This document shows positions 26,097-34,455 of a DNA stretch of 64,000 nt, one piece after another. The translations under genes and the position numbers were made by a program. The DNA is from Streptomyces canus (GTDB lineage: Bacteria; Actinomycetota; Actinomycetes; Streptomycetales; Streptomycetaceae). The first letter of the stretch is position 1. Every line of letters begins with the position of its first letter. The DNA is taken from contig NZ_JAUSYQ010000002.1 of the NCBI RefSeq assembly GCF_030816965.1, forward strand, positions 5,491,501-5,555,500. Reading direction: 5' to 3'. The notes beneath the pieces were generated by a model that made no database searches, was not told the DNA's origin, and saw only the letters and a list, made by a program, of their open reading frames with translations.

Positions 26097-27602
26097 ATGC
26101 CCGACGTCCGGCTGGCCTCGCCGCAAGGCAAGTGGATCCTGCTCACCACCGTCCTCGGCTCCAGCATGGCGCTGCTGGACTCGACCGTCGTCAACGTCGC
26201 CCTGCCGCGCATCGGCCGCGACCTGGACACCGACCTGGCCGCCCTCCAGTGGACGGTCAACGCGTACATGCTGACGCTGGCCGGGCTGATCCTGCTCGGC
26301 GGCTCCCTCGGGGACCGGTACGGCCGCCGCAAGGTCTTCGTCGTCGGGGTGGTGTGGTTCGCGGCCGCCTCCCTGCTGTGCGGCCTCGCTCCGAACGCGG
26401 GCGTCCTCGTCGCCGCCCGGGCCCTCCAGGGAGTGGGCGGCGCCCTGCTCACACCGGGTTCGCTGGCGTTGATCCAGGCCTCCTTCCATCCCGACGACCG
26501 GGGCCGGGCCGTCGGCCTGTGGTCCGGGTTCGGCGGTGTCGGCGCGGCCGTCGGCCCGTTCGTGGGCGGCTGGCTGGTGGACGGCCCGGGCTGGCGCTGG
26601 GTGTTCCTGCTCAACGTCCCGCTGGCCCTGGTGTGCGCGCCGATCGCCGTACGGCATGTGCCGGAGTCGGATGGGGGCACCTCCCGCTCGAGGGGAGCCG
26701 AGAGCGGGGGAGGACGGGCCGGCCACGGCCGGTTCGACGTGCTCGGCGCGGTCCTGGGCGCGCTGGCGCTCGCGCTGGTGACGTACGCGCTGATCGAGGC
26801 GCGTTCCGGGTCCCTGTTGGTCGCCTTTACGGCGGTCGCGGGTGTGGCCGCCGGAGTGGCCTTCGTCGCCGTCGAGAAGCGCCGTCCCGACCCGATGATG
26901 CCGCTCGGGATCTTCGCGTCCCGGCAGTTCACCGCGGTCAACCTGGTGACCCTGTGCGTGTACGCGGCCTTCGGCGGGTTCTTCTTCCTGGGCGCCGTCC
27001 AGCTCCAGGTGGTGGTCGGTTACTCAGCCCTCCAGGCCGGTACGGCCCTGCTGCCGACGACCGTCCTGATGCTGCTGTTCTCCGCCCGCTCGGGCGCCCT
27101 GGCCGACCGCATCGGGCCGCGTATCCCGCTCACCGTCGGACCGCTGCTGTGCGCCGCCGGGATGCTGCTGATGCTGCGGGTCGGCCCGGACGCCTCGTAC
27201 CTGGCCGACGTCCTGCCCGCGCTGCTGGTCCTGGGCACCGGCATGGTCACGCTGGTGGCCCCGCTGACGGCGACCGTGCTGGGCTCGGTGGACGCCTCGC
27301 GGGCCGGGCTGGCCAGCGGCATCAACAACGCGGCCGCCCGGGCGGCGGGCCTGATCGCGGTGGCCGCGCTGCCGCTGGTCACGGGGATGGGGGAGGAGGC
27401 GTACCGGTCGCCCACGGCGTTCGACAGTGCGTTCGGGCGGGCGATGACGGTGTGCGCGGGGGTGCTGGTGGTGGGGGCGGTGGTGGCCTTCGCGACGGTA
27501 CGGTCGCTGCCGGCGGGGTGTCGGAAGCCGGAGTGCCGGACGCATGGAGCCGTGCTGGCACCGCCGCTGGAGGGGGAGCGGGCTCGCGCGCGACTCTCGT
27601 AG
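26097..27602 (+). CDS. MFS drug transporter, DHA2 family
   Basis: A 501-residue transporter with 14 predicted membrane segments. GSSMALLDSTVVNVALPRIGRDL (motif D1), LGDRYGRRKVFV (motif A) and LQGVGGALLTPGSLALI (motif B/C area) mark the DHA2/QacA-EmrB type of drug-proton antiporter. ATG 26097 has no ribosome site, which suggests a leaderless transcript. The cytoplasmic loop after the sixth helix (about residues 190-210, SDGGTSRSRGAESGGGRAG) is encoded by a dispersed repeat inserted in frame. Confidence 0.92.
   Translation: MPDVRLASPQGKWILLTTVLGSSMALLDSTVVNVALPRIGRDLDTDLAALQWTVNAYMLTLAGLILLGGSLGDRYGRRKVFVVGVVWFAAASLLCGLAPNAGVLVAARALQGVGGALLTPGSLALIQASFHPDDRGRAVGLWSGFGGVGAAVGPFVGGWLVDGPGWRWVFLLNVPLALVCAPIAVRHVPESDGGTSRSRGAESGGGRAGHGRFDVLGAVLGALALALVTYALIEARSGSLLVAFTAVAGVAAGVAFVAVEKRRPDPMMPLGIFASRQFTAVNLVTLCVYAAFGGFFFLGAVQLQVVVGYSALQAGTALLPTTVLMLLFSARSGALADRIGPRIPLTVGPLLCAAGMLLMLRVGPDASYLADVLPALLVLGTGMVTLVAPLTATVLGSVDASRAGLASGINNAAARAAGLIAVAALPLVTGMGEEAYRSPTAFDSAFGRAMTVCAGVLVVGAVVAFATVRSLPAGCRKPECRTHGAVLAPPLEGERARARLS
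26671..26715 (+). repeat. Dispersed palindromic repeat inside the MFS gene
   Basis: GGGGGCACCTCCCGCTCGAG followed by AGCCGAGAGCGGGGGAG is, as I recall, one of the most frequent short repeats in Streptomyces genomes. Its arms CTCCCGCTC and GAGCGGGGGAG pair with a 2-nt bulge. It adds a soft Gly/Ser-rich insert in a loop without breaking the frame. Confidence 0.75.
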
Positions 27603-27604
27603 GT

Positions 27605-27709
27605 CGTCTGCGGGCCGGTGGGGGCTGGTCGCGCAGTTCCCCGTGCCCCTGAAAGCGGTGATGCGGCTCCGCGTCGTGGGCGCGACCGGCCACAACGCAC
27701 CCGCAGACG
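27605..27709. repeat. 105-bp Streptomyces interspersed repeat with terminal inverted repeats
   Basis: CGTCTGCGGG at the left end and CCCGCAGACG at the right end are exact complements. Inside, GGCTGGTCGCG (from 27624) faces CGCGACCGGCC (from 27681). The inner GTCGCGCAGTTCCCC block is a sequence I recognise from many Streptomyces intergenic regions. It starts 3 nt after the MFS stop. No coding capacity is expected; it behaves like a REP/MITE-type element. Confidence 0.85.
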
Positions 27710-27741
27710 AAACACTGCCTTCCGCGAGGGAGACTGGACCC

Positions 27742-28155
27742 ATGTCGATTCACGAGAACCTCCTCGGGGGCCCGCCCCCGACCCACCTCCCCGACGACCC
27801 GGAGCCCCGTGAGCTCCTGGCGAACGGCACCGCGCCGGCGGATGTCGCCGCGAAGTACCCGACCTCCTCGCTGGCCTGGGCCCAGCTGGCCGACGAGGCG
27901 TTCGAGCGGGGCAGCGTCGTCGAGTCGTACGCCTATGCCCGTACGGGCTACCACCGCGGCCTGGACGCGCTGCGCCGCAACGGCTGGAAGGGCCATGGAC
28001 CGGTCCCGTGGGAGCACGAGCCGAACCGCGGCTTCCTGCGCGCCCTGCACGGCCTCGCCCGTGCCGCCGGTGCCATCGGTGAGCAGGCCGAGTACGAGCG
28101 CTGCTCGCAGTTCCTGAAGGACTCCTCGCTCACGGCGGCCGAGACGCTGGGCTGA
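27742..28155 (+). CDS. DUF3151 family protein
   Basis: A 137-residue protein (MSIHENLLGGPPPTHLPDD, YPTSSLAWAQLADEAFERG, YAYARTGYHRGLDALRRNGWKG, ARAAGAIGEQAEYERCSQFL) that matches the actinobacterial DUF3151 family, helical with a TPR-like feel. Function unknown. ATG 27742 is chosen because the upstream frame runs through the interspersed repeat. Confidence 0.85.
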   Translation: MSIHENLLGGPPPTHLPDDPEPRELLANGTAPADVAAKYPTSSLAWAQLADEAFERGSVVESYAYARTGYHRGLDALRRNGWKGHGPVPWEHEPNRGFLRALHGLARAAGAIGEQAEYERCSQFLKDSSLTAAETLG

Positions 28156-28172
28156 TCCGTCACCGCTTTCCG

Positions 28173-28199
28173 GGCCCGCCTGATGTGACCAGGCGGGCC
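28173..28199 (+). terminator. Rho-independent terminator after the DUF3151 gene
   Basis: GGCCCGCCTG and CAGGCGGGCC form a 10-bp stem with a 7-nt loop, followed by TTGCCTTTT, a rare U-tract for this genome. Confidence 0.9.
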
Positions 28200-28305
28200 T
28201 TGCCTTTTCCACAGACCATGGAAGAGGATGCCCGGCGGGGACCGGGGCCCCGTGTCGGTAACGGCAGGGCGGACCGCTACCCGGAGTACACAACAGGAGA
28301 CAGCG

Positions 28306-29148
28306 ATGTCGTCCCATGAGGCTCATGAAGCGCAGGAGCCGGAGACCCCGCATCTCGACTTCCAAGGCACGACGCCGTACGAGGACTACGTCAAGGCGGA
28401 CGTGCTCACCCACCTCCAGCAAACCCTCTCCGACGATCCCGGAGAGATGGTCTTCCTGGTCACGACCCAGGTCATGGAGCTGTGGTTCACCGTCATCGTG
28501 CACGAGTGGGAGACCGCGGCGGGTGCGCTGCGCTCCGACGACGTGCCCACGGCCGTTGCCGCGCTGAAGCGTTCCGTACGGGAGCTGGAGGCGCTGAACG
28601 CCTCCTGGAAGCCGCTCGGCCAGCTGACGCCCGCGCAGTTCAACTCCTACCGCTCGGCGCTCGGCGAGGGCTCCGGCTTCCAGTCGGCGATGTACCGCCG
28701 CATGGAGTTCCTGCTGGGCGACAAGTCCGCGTCCATGCTCGTCCCGCACCGGGGCGCACCGCGTGTCCACGCCGAGCTGGAGAAGGCGCTGCACGAGCCG
28801 AGCCTGTACGACGAGGTGCTGCGGCTGCTCGCGCGGCGCGGGTACGCGATCCCTTCCGCCGTCCTGGACCGGGACGTCTCGCGCCGGTACGAGCCGTCGG
28901 AGGAGGTCGAGGCCGCCTGGACGGCCCTCTACTCCGGCCCCGAGAACGACGAACTGGCCCGCCTGGGCGAGGCGTTGACCGATGTCGCCGAGCTGGTGTG
29001 GCGCTGGCGCAACGACCATCTCGTCGCCACCCGGCGCGCGATGGGCGCCAAGGCCGGCACGGGCGGCTCCGCCGGGGTGGCCTGGCTGGAGAAGCGCGCG
29101 CAGAAGAACGTGTTCCCGGAGCTGTGGACGGCCCGGTCCCATGTCTGA
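28306..29148 (+). CDS. kynA: Tryptophan 2,3-dioxygenase
   Basis: A 280-residue heme dioxygenase. It shows the TPYEDYVKADVLTHLQQ start of the family, FLVTTQVMELWFTVIVHEWE, QFNSYRSALGEGSGFQSAMYRRMEF and the heme-ligand His region WRNDHLVATRRAMG. It opens the indole ring of tryptophan to N-formylkynurenine. AGGAGACAG precedes the ATG. Its end overlaps kynU by 8 nt, making one catabolic operon. Confidence 0.95.
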   Translation: MSSHEAHEAQEPETPHLDFQGTTPYEDYVKADVLTHLQQTLSDDPGEMVFLVTTQVMELWFTVIVHEWETAAGALRSDDVPTAVAALKRSVRELEALNASWKPLGQLTPAQFNSYRSALGEGSGFQSAMYRRMEFLLGDKSASMLVPHRGAPRVHAELEKALHEPSLYDEVLRLLARRGYAIPSAVLDRDVSRRYEPSEEVEAAWTALYSGPENDELARLGEALTDVAELVWRWRNDHLVATRRAMGAKAGTGGSAGVAWLEKRAQKNVFPELWTARSHV

Positions 29149-30358
29149 ACTCACTTTCAAGGCGCAGGAGTGGGACGCGGGTGACGAACTGGCGGGCGTG
29201 CGCTCCCGGTTCGTGCTCGATGACGTGGTGTACCTCGACGGGAACTCACTGGGCGCGCTCCCGGCCGCCGTCCCGGGACGGGTCGAGGACGTCGTACGCC
29301 GTCAGTGGGGGTCGCTCAGGATCCGGTCCTGGGACGAGAGCGGCTGGTGGACCGCGCCCGAGCGGATCGGCGACCGGATCGCCCCGCTGGTCGGGGCGGC
29401 GGCCGGGCAGATCGTGGTCGGCGACTCGACAAGTGTCAACGTCTTCAAGGCACTTGTGGGAGCCGTGCGGCTCGCGGGCGGACCGGACTCCGGCCGTGAC
29501 GAGGTGATCGTGGACGAGAGCACCTTCCCCACGGACGGCTACATCGCCGAGTCCGCGGCCCGGATGACGGGCTGCACCCTGCGGGCGGTGACCCCGGCGG
29601 AGGTGCCGGGCGTGCTGAGCGGCCGTACGGCGGCCGTCCTGCTCAACCACGTCGACTACCGCACCGGGCGCCTGCACGACCTGCCCGGGCTCACCGCCGC
29701 CGTGCACGCGGCGGGCGCGATCGCCGTCTGGGACCTGTGCCACAGCGCGGGCGCCCTGCCGGTCGGTCTCGACGCGCACGGCGTCGACCTCGCGGTCGGC
29801 TGCACCTACAAGTACCTGAACGGCGGCCCGGGTTCACCGGCGTACCTCTATGTGCGCCGCGAGCTCCAGGACCGCTTCGACTCCCCTCTGCCGGGCTGGA
29901 CCTCGCACGCCGACCCCTTCGGCATGAGCCCGTCCTACGCCCCCGCCGAGGGCGCGCTGCGGGGCCGCGTGGGCACGCCCGACATCCTCTCCATGCTCGC
30001 CCTGGAGGCCGCCCTCGAGGTCTGGGACGGGGTGTCGGTCGAGGCGGTGCGCGCCAAGTCCCTCGCCCTGACGGACTTCTTCCTGGAGTGCGTCGCGTCG
30101 TACGTCGACGATGGCCGCGTCGAGTGTGTGACCCCCCTGGCCCACCGGGAGCGGGGCAGCCAGGTCGCGCTGCGCTGCGAGGACGCGGGCGAGGTGATGA
30201 AGCGCCTCATCGAGCGGGGTGTGGTGGGCGACTTCCGGCACCCGGACGTGCTGCGGTTCGGGTTCACGCCGTTGTACGTCGGGTTCGCGGACGTGGAGCG
30301 GGCGGCGCGGGTGCTGGGGGAGACACTCGATGCGGGTGGGCGCGGCTTCTCCGGCTGA
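29141..30358 (+). CDS. kynU: Kynureninase
   Basis: A 405-residue PLP enzyme of the kynureninase family. DGNSLGALP near the N terminus, STSVNVFKALVGAVRLAGG, LLNHVDYRTGRLHD, WDLCHSAGALPVGLDAHGVD and the PLP lysine in GCTYKYLNGGPGSPAYL are all present. It cleaves kynurenine to anthranilate and alanine. Together with kynA and the downstream formamidase-like gene it gives the complete three-step route from tryptophan to anthranilate. Confidence 0.95.
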   Translation: MSELTFKAQEWDAGDELAGVRSRFVLDDVVYLDGNSLGALPAAVPGRVEDVVRRQWGSLRIRSWDESGWWTAPERIGDRIAPLVGAAAGQIVVGDSTSVNVFKALVGAVRLAGGPDSGRDEVIVDESTFPTDGYIAESAARMTGCTLRAVTPAEVPGVLSGRTAAVLLNHVDYRTGRLHDLPGLTAAVHAAGAIAVWDLCHSAGALPVGLDAHGVDLAVGCTYKYLNGGPGSPAYLYVRRELQDRFDSPLPGWTSHADPFGMSPSYAPAEGALRGRVGTPDILSMLALEAALEVWDGVSVEAVRAKSLALTDFFLECVASYVDDGRVECVTPLAHRERGSQVALRCEDAGEVMKRLIERGVVGDFRHPDVLRFGFTPLYVGFADVERAARVLGETLDAGGRGFSG

Positions 30359-31017
30359 CCGGCTTCTCCGGCTCACCGGCGTCTCCTGGCGTCAGGCCGG
30401 GGTGACGTACACCCCGGCTTTTCGCGGCCGCTACCGCCGCGTCCGCCGCGCGTGCGGCGGCGGCCGGGCCGGGGGCCGTTCCGGTGATGAGGAGGGCGTG
30501 GCGGAGGGGGACCGAGAGCGCCCGTACGACGCTCGCCGGGTCCGTGCCGACCCGGAGCTCCCCGCGCGCGACGCCCCCCGCCACGTACGCGGCCCACTCG
30601 GCGACCCGTACGTCGTGGAAGTGCCGCAGCGCCTCGGCCGTACGGTCGTCGCAGGCCGCCGCGGCGATGAGCGCGCGGAACAAGGCGCCCTGCCGGGGAT
30701 CGGCGAGTGTCCGCCGGACCTGGGAGGCGTTGGCGCGCAGGTCGTCCCGGACCGAGCCGGTGCGGGTGCGCGGCAGCGACTGTGCGGCCATGTCGGTGAG
30801 CAGGTCGGCCCACCAGCGCGGTGACCGTCCCCCACCGCCGGTACACGGTCGTCTTGCCGACCTGCGCGCGCCGGGCGACCTCCGCGAGATCGACGCGGTC
30901 GAACCCCTGCTCGGCGAGCACGTCTTCCGCCGCCCGGCGCACGGCCGTACGGACACGCGCGGTATGCCCTCCGGGACGGACGGTGCCCGGTTCGGCACCC
31001 GTGTCCGCGCACGTCAT
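30264..31017 (-). pseudogene. TetR-family regulator, frameshifted
   Basis: From ATG 31017 one frame encodes the TetR HTH (VDLAEVARRAQVGKTTVYRRWGTVTALV). The ligand domain (ADLLTDMAAQSLPRTRTGSVRDD, ALFRALIAAAACDDRTAEALRHF, GELRVGTDPASVVRALS) continues only in another frame. Removing one C from the CCC at 30809-30811 joins them as TALVADLLTDMA, as expected for the family. The shifted frame then runs into a Pro/Arg-rich tail that overlaps the end of kynU by 95 nt, so the original 3' end may also be damaged. It diverges from the formamidase-like gene and was probably its or the kyn operon's repressor. Confidence 0.75.
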
Positions 31018-31032
31018 CGGCCTGATAGCGTC

Positions 31033-31047
31033 CCGGCCAACGGCCGG
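31033..31047. promoter_or_regulatory. Inverted repeat CCGGCC-AAC-GGCCGG between TetR and hydrolase genes
   Basis: Perfect 6-bp arms with a 3-nt centre lie 16 nt from the TetR start in the 91-nt divergent interval, the classic place for an autoregulatory TetR operator. Confidence 0.5.
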
Positions 31048-31108
31048 ATTCTCTTCCAGGATGCTTTCACGGTCCGTCAAATCCGTTTCATCGCTGAGAG
31101 GTTGGAGC

Positions 31109-32032
31109 ATGCCGGACGACGCCGCATCCCGTGCCGCCGCAGAAGCCCGTGCCGCGGCCGAGGAGGAGTCGGCCTTCTCGCACGCGGCGGTCGACCCCGA
31201 CGCCACCGCGGTGTACGGCGACGATCCCGACCAGGTGATCGACTTCTACGCCCCGCGCGAGGCTCTGTCTCCCGGGGGCGGCCTCGCGCCGTTGATCGTC
31301 GTCCTGCACGGCGGGGCGTGGCGGGCGCCGTACGACCGGCGCCATGTGACTCCGTTCGCGGACTTCCTGGCGCGGCGGGGGTTCGCGGTGGCCAACGTGG
31401 AATACCGGCGGGGCGGGGTGTCCGTTCCGGGGCAGGGCGCTGCCGGCGGGGCGGGTGACGTCGGCCCCGTCGCCGGGCGTTGGCCCGAGACCTTCGACGA
31501 CGTGGCCGCCGCGATGGACGCGCTTCCCGCGCTCGTACGGGAGTTCCTGCCGCAGGCCGATCCGCGCCGCATGGTGGTCACCGGTCACTCCGCGGGCGGT
31601 CACCTCGCGTTGTGGGCCGCGGCCCGGCACCTCCTGCCGGACGACGCCGCCTGGCGCACCGACCGCCCCGCCCCCTTCCGCGGGGTTGTCGCACTGGCCC
31701 CGATCGCCGACTTCACGGTCGCCGAGAAGCTGGACGTGTGCGGCGGGGCCTGCCGTCAACTCCTGGGCGGGGAAGAGGTGTTCACCGCGCGCGTGCCGTA
31801 CGCCGACCCCGCCCTGCTGCTTCCCACGGGCATCGCGACCACACTCGTCCAGGGCCGCGCCGACACGGTCGTCCCGCAGGCGGTCGCCGAGGCGTACGCG
31901 GACGCGGCGGCCAAGGCGGGCGAGGTGGTGGGCCTGACGCTGCTGGAGGACGTCGGCCACTTCCCGCTGATCGACCCGGCGGCGGACGCGTGCGCGGTGG
32001 TGGCGGAGGAGATCGCGCAGTTGGCGTGGTGA
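31109..32032 (+). CDS. Alpha/beta hydrolase, probable kynurenine formamidase
   Basis: A 307-residue hydrolase. VVLHGGAWRAPYD holds the HGGxW oxyanion motif seen in kynurenine formamidases and related esterases, VTGHSAGGHLALWAA holds the nucleophile Ser, QGRADTVVP the Asp and DVGHFPLIDP the His. Removal of the formyl group from N-formylkynurenine is the step missing between kynA and kynU, and the gene lies beside them. It could instead be a general esterase. GAGAGGTTGGAGC precedes ATG 31109. Confidence 0.82.
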   Translation: MPDDAASRAAAEARAAAEEESAFSHAAVDPDATAVYGDDPDQVIDFYAPREALSPGGGLAPLIVVLHGGAWRAPYDRRHVTPFADFLARRGFAVANVEYRRGGVSVPGQGAAGGAGDVGPVAGRWPETFDDVAAAMDALPALVREFLPQADPRRMVVTGHSAGGHLALWAAARHLLPDDAAWRTDRPAPFRGVVALAPIADFTVAEKLDVCGGACRQLLGGEEVFTARVPYADPALLLPTGIATTLVQGRADTVVPQAVAEAYADAAAKAGEVVGLTLLEDVGHFPLIDPAADACAVVAEEIAQLAW

Positions 32033-32069
32033 CGTCGGTTCCCGGCCCCTGTCCTTCCCTTCCCGGTGA

Positions 32070-32089
32070 TACCCGTAATACCTGAGAGC
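32070..32089. promoter_or_regulatory. Operator-like motif TACCCGTAATACCTGAGAG
   Basis: Eighteen of 19 bases are identical to the motif at 36514-36532. It lies 107 nt before the hydrolase GTG, which is the first gene of a four-gene overlapping run ending in a two-component system. It is a likely binding site for one or both NarL-type regulators. Confidence 0.6.
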
Positions 32090-32195
32090 TATGACCCCAA
32101 AGAGCTCCCTGGCGTGACGCGGACGACAGCCTCTGCTCCGTAACTTCCCTTCCAGACAAGCCCGATGGCCGGGCGGACGGGAAGGGACGAGGACT

Positions 32196-33221
32196 GTGGG
32201 GAGCAGCTGGAGGGGTGGGCGCGAGGGCCGCGCTGACGCGCGGCGGCACAGGGGGGACGACCGGCGCTCCCACAGATGGCGCCGGGTGCTCCTCGCCACC
32301 CTCGTCATGGTCGCGGTGGTGGCCCCCCTCTCCGCGGCCGCCCGCCCGGAAATCCCCGCCCCGTCCCCGGCCACCCTCCCGGAGCTCACCGCCACCACCC
32401 TCGACAGGACCTACGCGGCCAACACCGCCAACGCGGCAGAGGCGGCCCGCATGGCCGCAGCCCACGGCGACACCCACCGCGCCGAGGCGGACCGCGAGAT
32501 GGCCGCACCCGGCCGGCATCTGCTCACCTTCGACGGCCGGGGCCCGGGAAGGGCGACAGAGGTCTTCGGCGACCTCGCCCGCGCCGACCACGTGGCCGTC
32601 CTGGTGCCCGGCTCCGACACCTCCCTGGACACCTACGACCGCTTCCGTGCGGCGGCGGCGGCCCTGCAGCGGCAACTCACCGGCACCGCCCCCCACGGAA
32701 CCCGGACCGCGGTGGTCGCCTGGCTCGGCTACCGCACCCCGGACACGGTCAGCACCACGGTCCTGACCACGGACAGGGCGGACGAAGCGGCCCCCCACCT
32801 GCGCGCGTTCATACGCCGACTCCAGGGCGTCGTCGGCCGCCCCACCACCGTCTCCCTCGTCTGCCACTCGTACGGCACGGTCGTCTGCGCCAGGGCCGCG
32901 AGCCACCTGGACATCGACGCCCTCGCACTGGTCGGCAGCCCCGGCACCGGCGCGGACACCGCCGCGGCCCTGCACACCCCCGCCCGGATCTGGGCGGCCC
33001 GGGGCAAGGACGACTGGGTCGGCGAGGTCCCCCATGTGAGGACCGACCTCTTCGGCGTCACCGTCGGCTTCGGCACCGACCCGGTCTCCCCGGCCTTCGG
33101 CGCCCACGTCTTCGCCGCCGGCGAGGGCGGCCACAGCGACTACTTCAGCCCGGGCTCGGCCTCCCTGACCAACCTCGCCCGGATCGTCCTCGGAGACACC
33201 GCGGAGGTGACCCGTGCCTGA
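32196..33221 (+). CDS. Exported DUF1023-type alpha/beta hydrolase
   Basis: A 341-residue protein. A basic N terminus and one hydrophobic segment (about 31-48, VLLATLVMVAVVAPLSAAA) suggest export or anchoring. A long Ala-rich helical stretch follows, then a hydrolase domain with ADHVAVLVPGSDTSLDTYDRF, the nucleophile in SLVCHSYGTVVC, DDWVGEV and a terminal GHSDYF. This is the DUF1023 pattern as I recall it. The GTG start has AAGGGACGAGG upstream. It overlaps the acyltransferase gene by 8 nt. Confidence 0.85.
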   Translation: MGSSWRGGREGRADARRHRGDDRRSHRWRRVLLATLVMVAVVAPLSAAARPEIPAPSPATLPELTATTLDRTYAANTANAAEAARMAAAHGDTHRAEADREMAAPGRHLLTFDGRGPGRATEVFGDLARADHVAVLVPGSDTSLDTYDRFRAAAAALQRQLTGTAPHGTRTAVVAWLGYRTPDTVSTTVLTTDRADEAAPHLRAFIRRLQGVVGRPTTVSLVCHSYGTVVCARAASHLDIDALALVGSPGTGADTAAALHTPARIWAARGKDDWVGEVPHVRTDLFGVTVGFGTDPVSPAFGAHVFAAGEGGHSDYFSPGSASLTNLARIVLGDTAEVTRA

Positions 33222-34455
33222 GACCCACCACACCCGGGGCGGCGTACGCGACGCGATACGCCACGGCACGGACGGCATACGCCGGGCCGCCGACCGGATC
33301 GACGCGGCGACACCCCCCGAGCGGGACCGTGCCGTCGACGCCCTGCGCGCCTTCGCGATCCTCGGCGTCGTCCTCGGCCACTGGCTGGTGACGGCCCTGG
33401 TCGCCGACGGCGGCACCCTGCACACCGCGAGCCCGTTGCAGCACATGCCCTGGCTGGCCCCGATCTCCTGGGCGTTCCAGACCCTGGCCGTGTTCTTCCT
33501 GGTGGGCGGCCATGTGGCGACACGCGGCTACACCTCGGCACGCGCCCGCGGGGCGACGTACGGACAGTGGCTGACCAGCCGTCTGTCGCGGCTCTTCAAG
33601 CCGGTGGCCGTCGTCCTCGCCCTGTGGACGGTGGCGGCGGCGGCCCTGCTGCTGACGGGAGCTCAGTTCGAGACGGTCCGCACGCTGGTCAGACTCGCCC
33701 TGTCCCCGATGTGGTTCCTCCTGGTCTTCAGCGCTCTGACGGCGGCGACCCCGCTGCTGCTGCGGCTCCACCCGCTGTGGCCGCTGGCCGTCGTCCTGCA
33801 CGTGGACATCGTGCGCTTCGGGCTCGGCGGCCCGGACTGGCTCGGCTGGGTGAACCTGGCGGCCGGCTGGCTGGTGCCGTACACCCTGGGCGCCGCGTGG
33901 ACGCGGGGCGAGCTGGAGGGGCGGCGCTCCGGATGGCTGCTGTTCGGGGCTGGTGCGGTGGTGACCGCGGTGCTCGTCGGGTGGGCGGGGTATCCGGCGT
34001 CGATGGTCGGGGTGCCGGGTGCCTCCGTCTCCAACCTGAACCCGCCGACGCTGGCCGCCGTCACCTTCGGACTGGCCCAGTGCGGCCTCGCCCTGCTGCT
34101 GCGCGACCGGTTGCGCAGCGGCATGCGACGTCCTCCGGTCTGGGCAGCCGTGGCGCTCGTCAACCTCTCCGCGATGACGATCTTCCTCTGGCATCAGACA
34201 GCGCTGATGGCCACCACGGCCACCGGCCTCGTCGCGGGCCGGCTGCCCGGTCTGCACACCGCCCCCGACGGACTGGGCTGGGTGGCGGCCCGGCTGGCCT
34301 GGATCCCGGTGTTCGTCCTCGCTCTGGCGGTCTGCCGGTCGGCCTTCCGGTCCTTCGAGCAGGGGCCGCGCAGGGCCGGCGGCCGTCCGTCACGGGTGAT
34401 CCGTGTCCACCGACGTACGGAGTCGGCCGCAACGAAGGAGGCGCGTCGTGCCTAG
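33214..34455 (+). CDS. Membrane acyltransferase (acyltransferase-3 family)
   Basis: A 413-residue protein with about ten membrane segments. The N-terminal RDRAVDALRAFAILGVVLGHW is the acyltransferase-3 (OafA/NodX-like) signature with the catalytic-type His after helix 1, and NLSAMTIFLWHQTALM is the conserved late helix. Such enzymes acylate cell-surface sugars or other exported molecules. It overlaps both neighbours by 8 nt, so it is made together with the hydrolase and the histidine kinase, which suggests that the operon responds to and modifies the envelope. Confidence 0.87.
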   Translation: MPETHHTRGGVRDAIRHGTDGIRRAADRIDAATPPERDRAVDALRAFAILGVVLGHWLVTALVADGGTLHTASPLQHMPWLAPISWAFQTLAVFFLVGGHVATRGYTSARARGATYGQWLTSRLSRLFKPVAVVLALWTVAAAALLLTGAQFETVRTLVRLALSPMWFLLVFSALTAATPLLLRLHPLWPLAVVLHVDIVRFGLGGPDWLGWVNLAAGWLVPYTLGAAWTRGELEGRRSGWLLFGAGAVVTAVLVGWAGYPASMVGVPGASVSNLNPPTLAAVTFGLAQCGLALLLRDRLRSGMRRPPVWAAVALVNLSAMTIFLWHQTALMATTATGLVAGRLPGLHTAPDGLGWVAARLAWIPVFVLALAVCRSAFRSFEQGPRRAGGRPSRVIRVHRRTESAATKEARRA

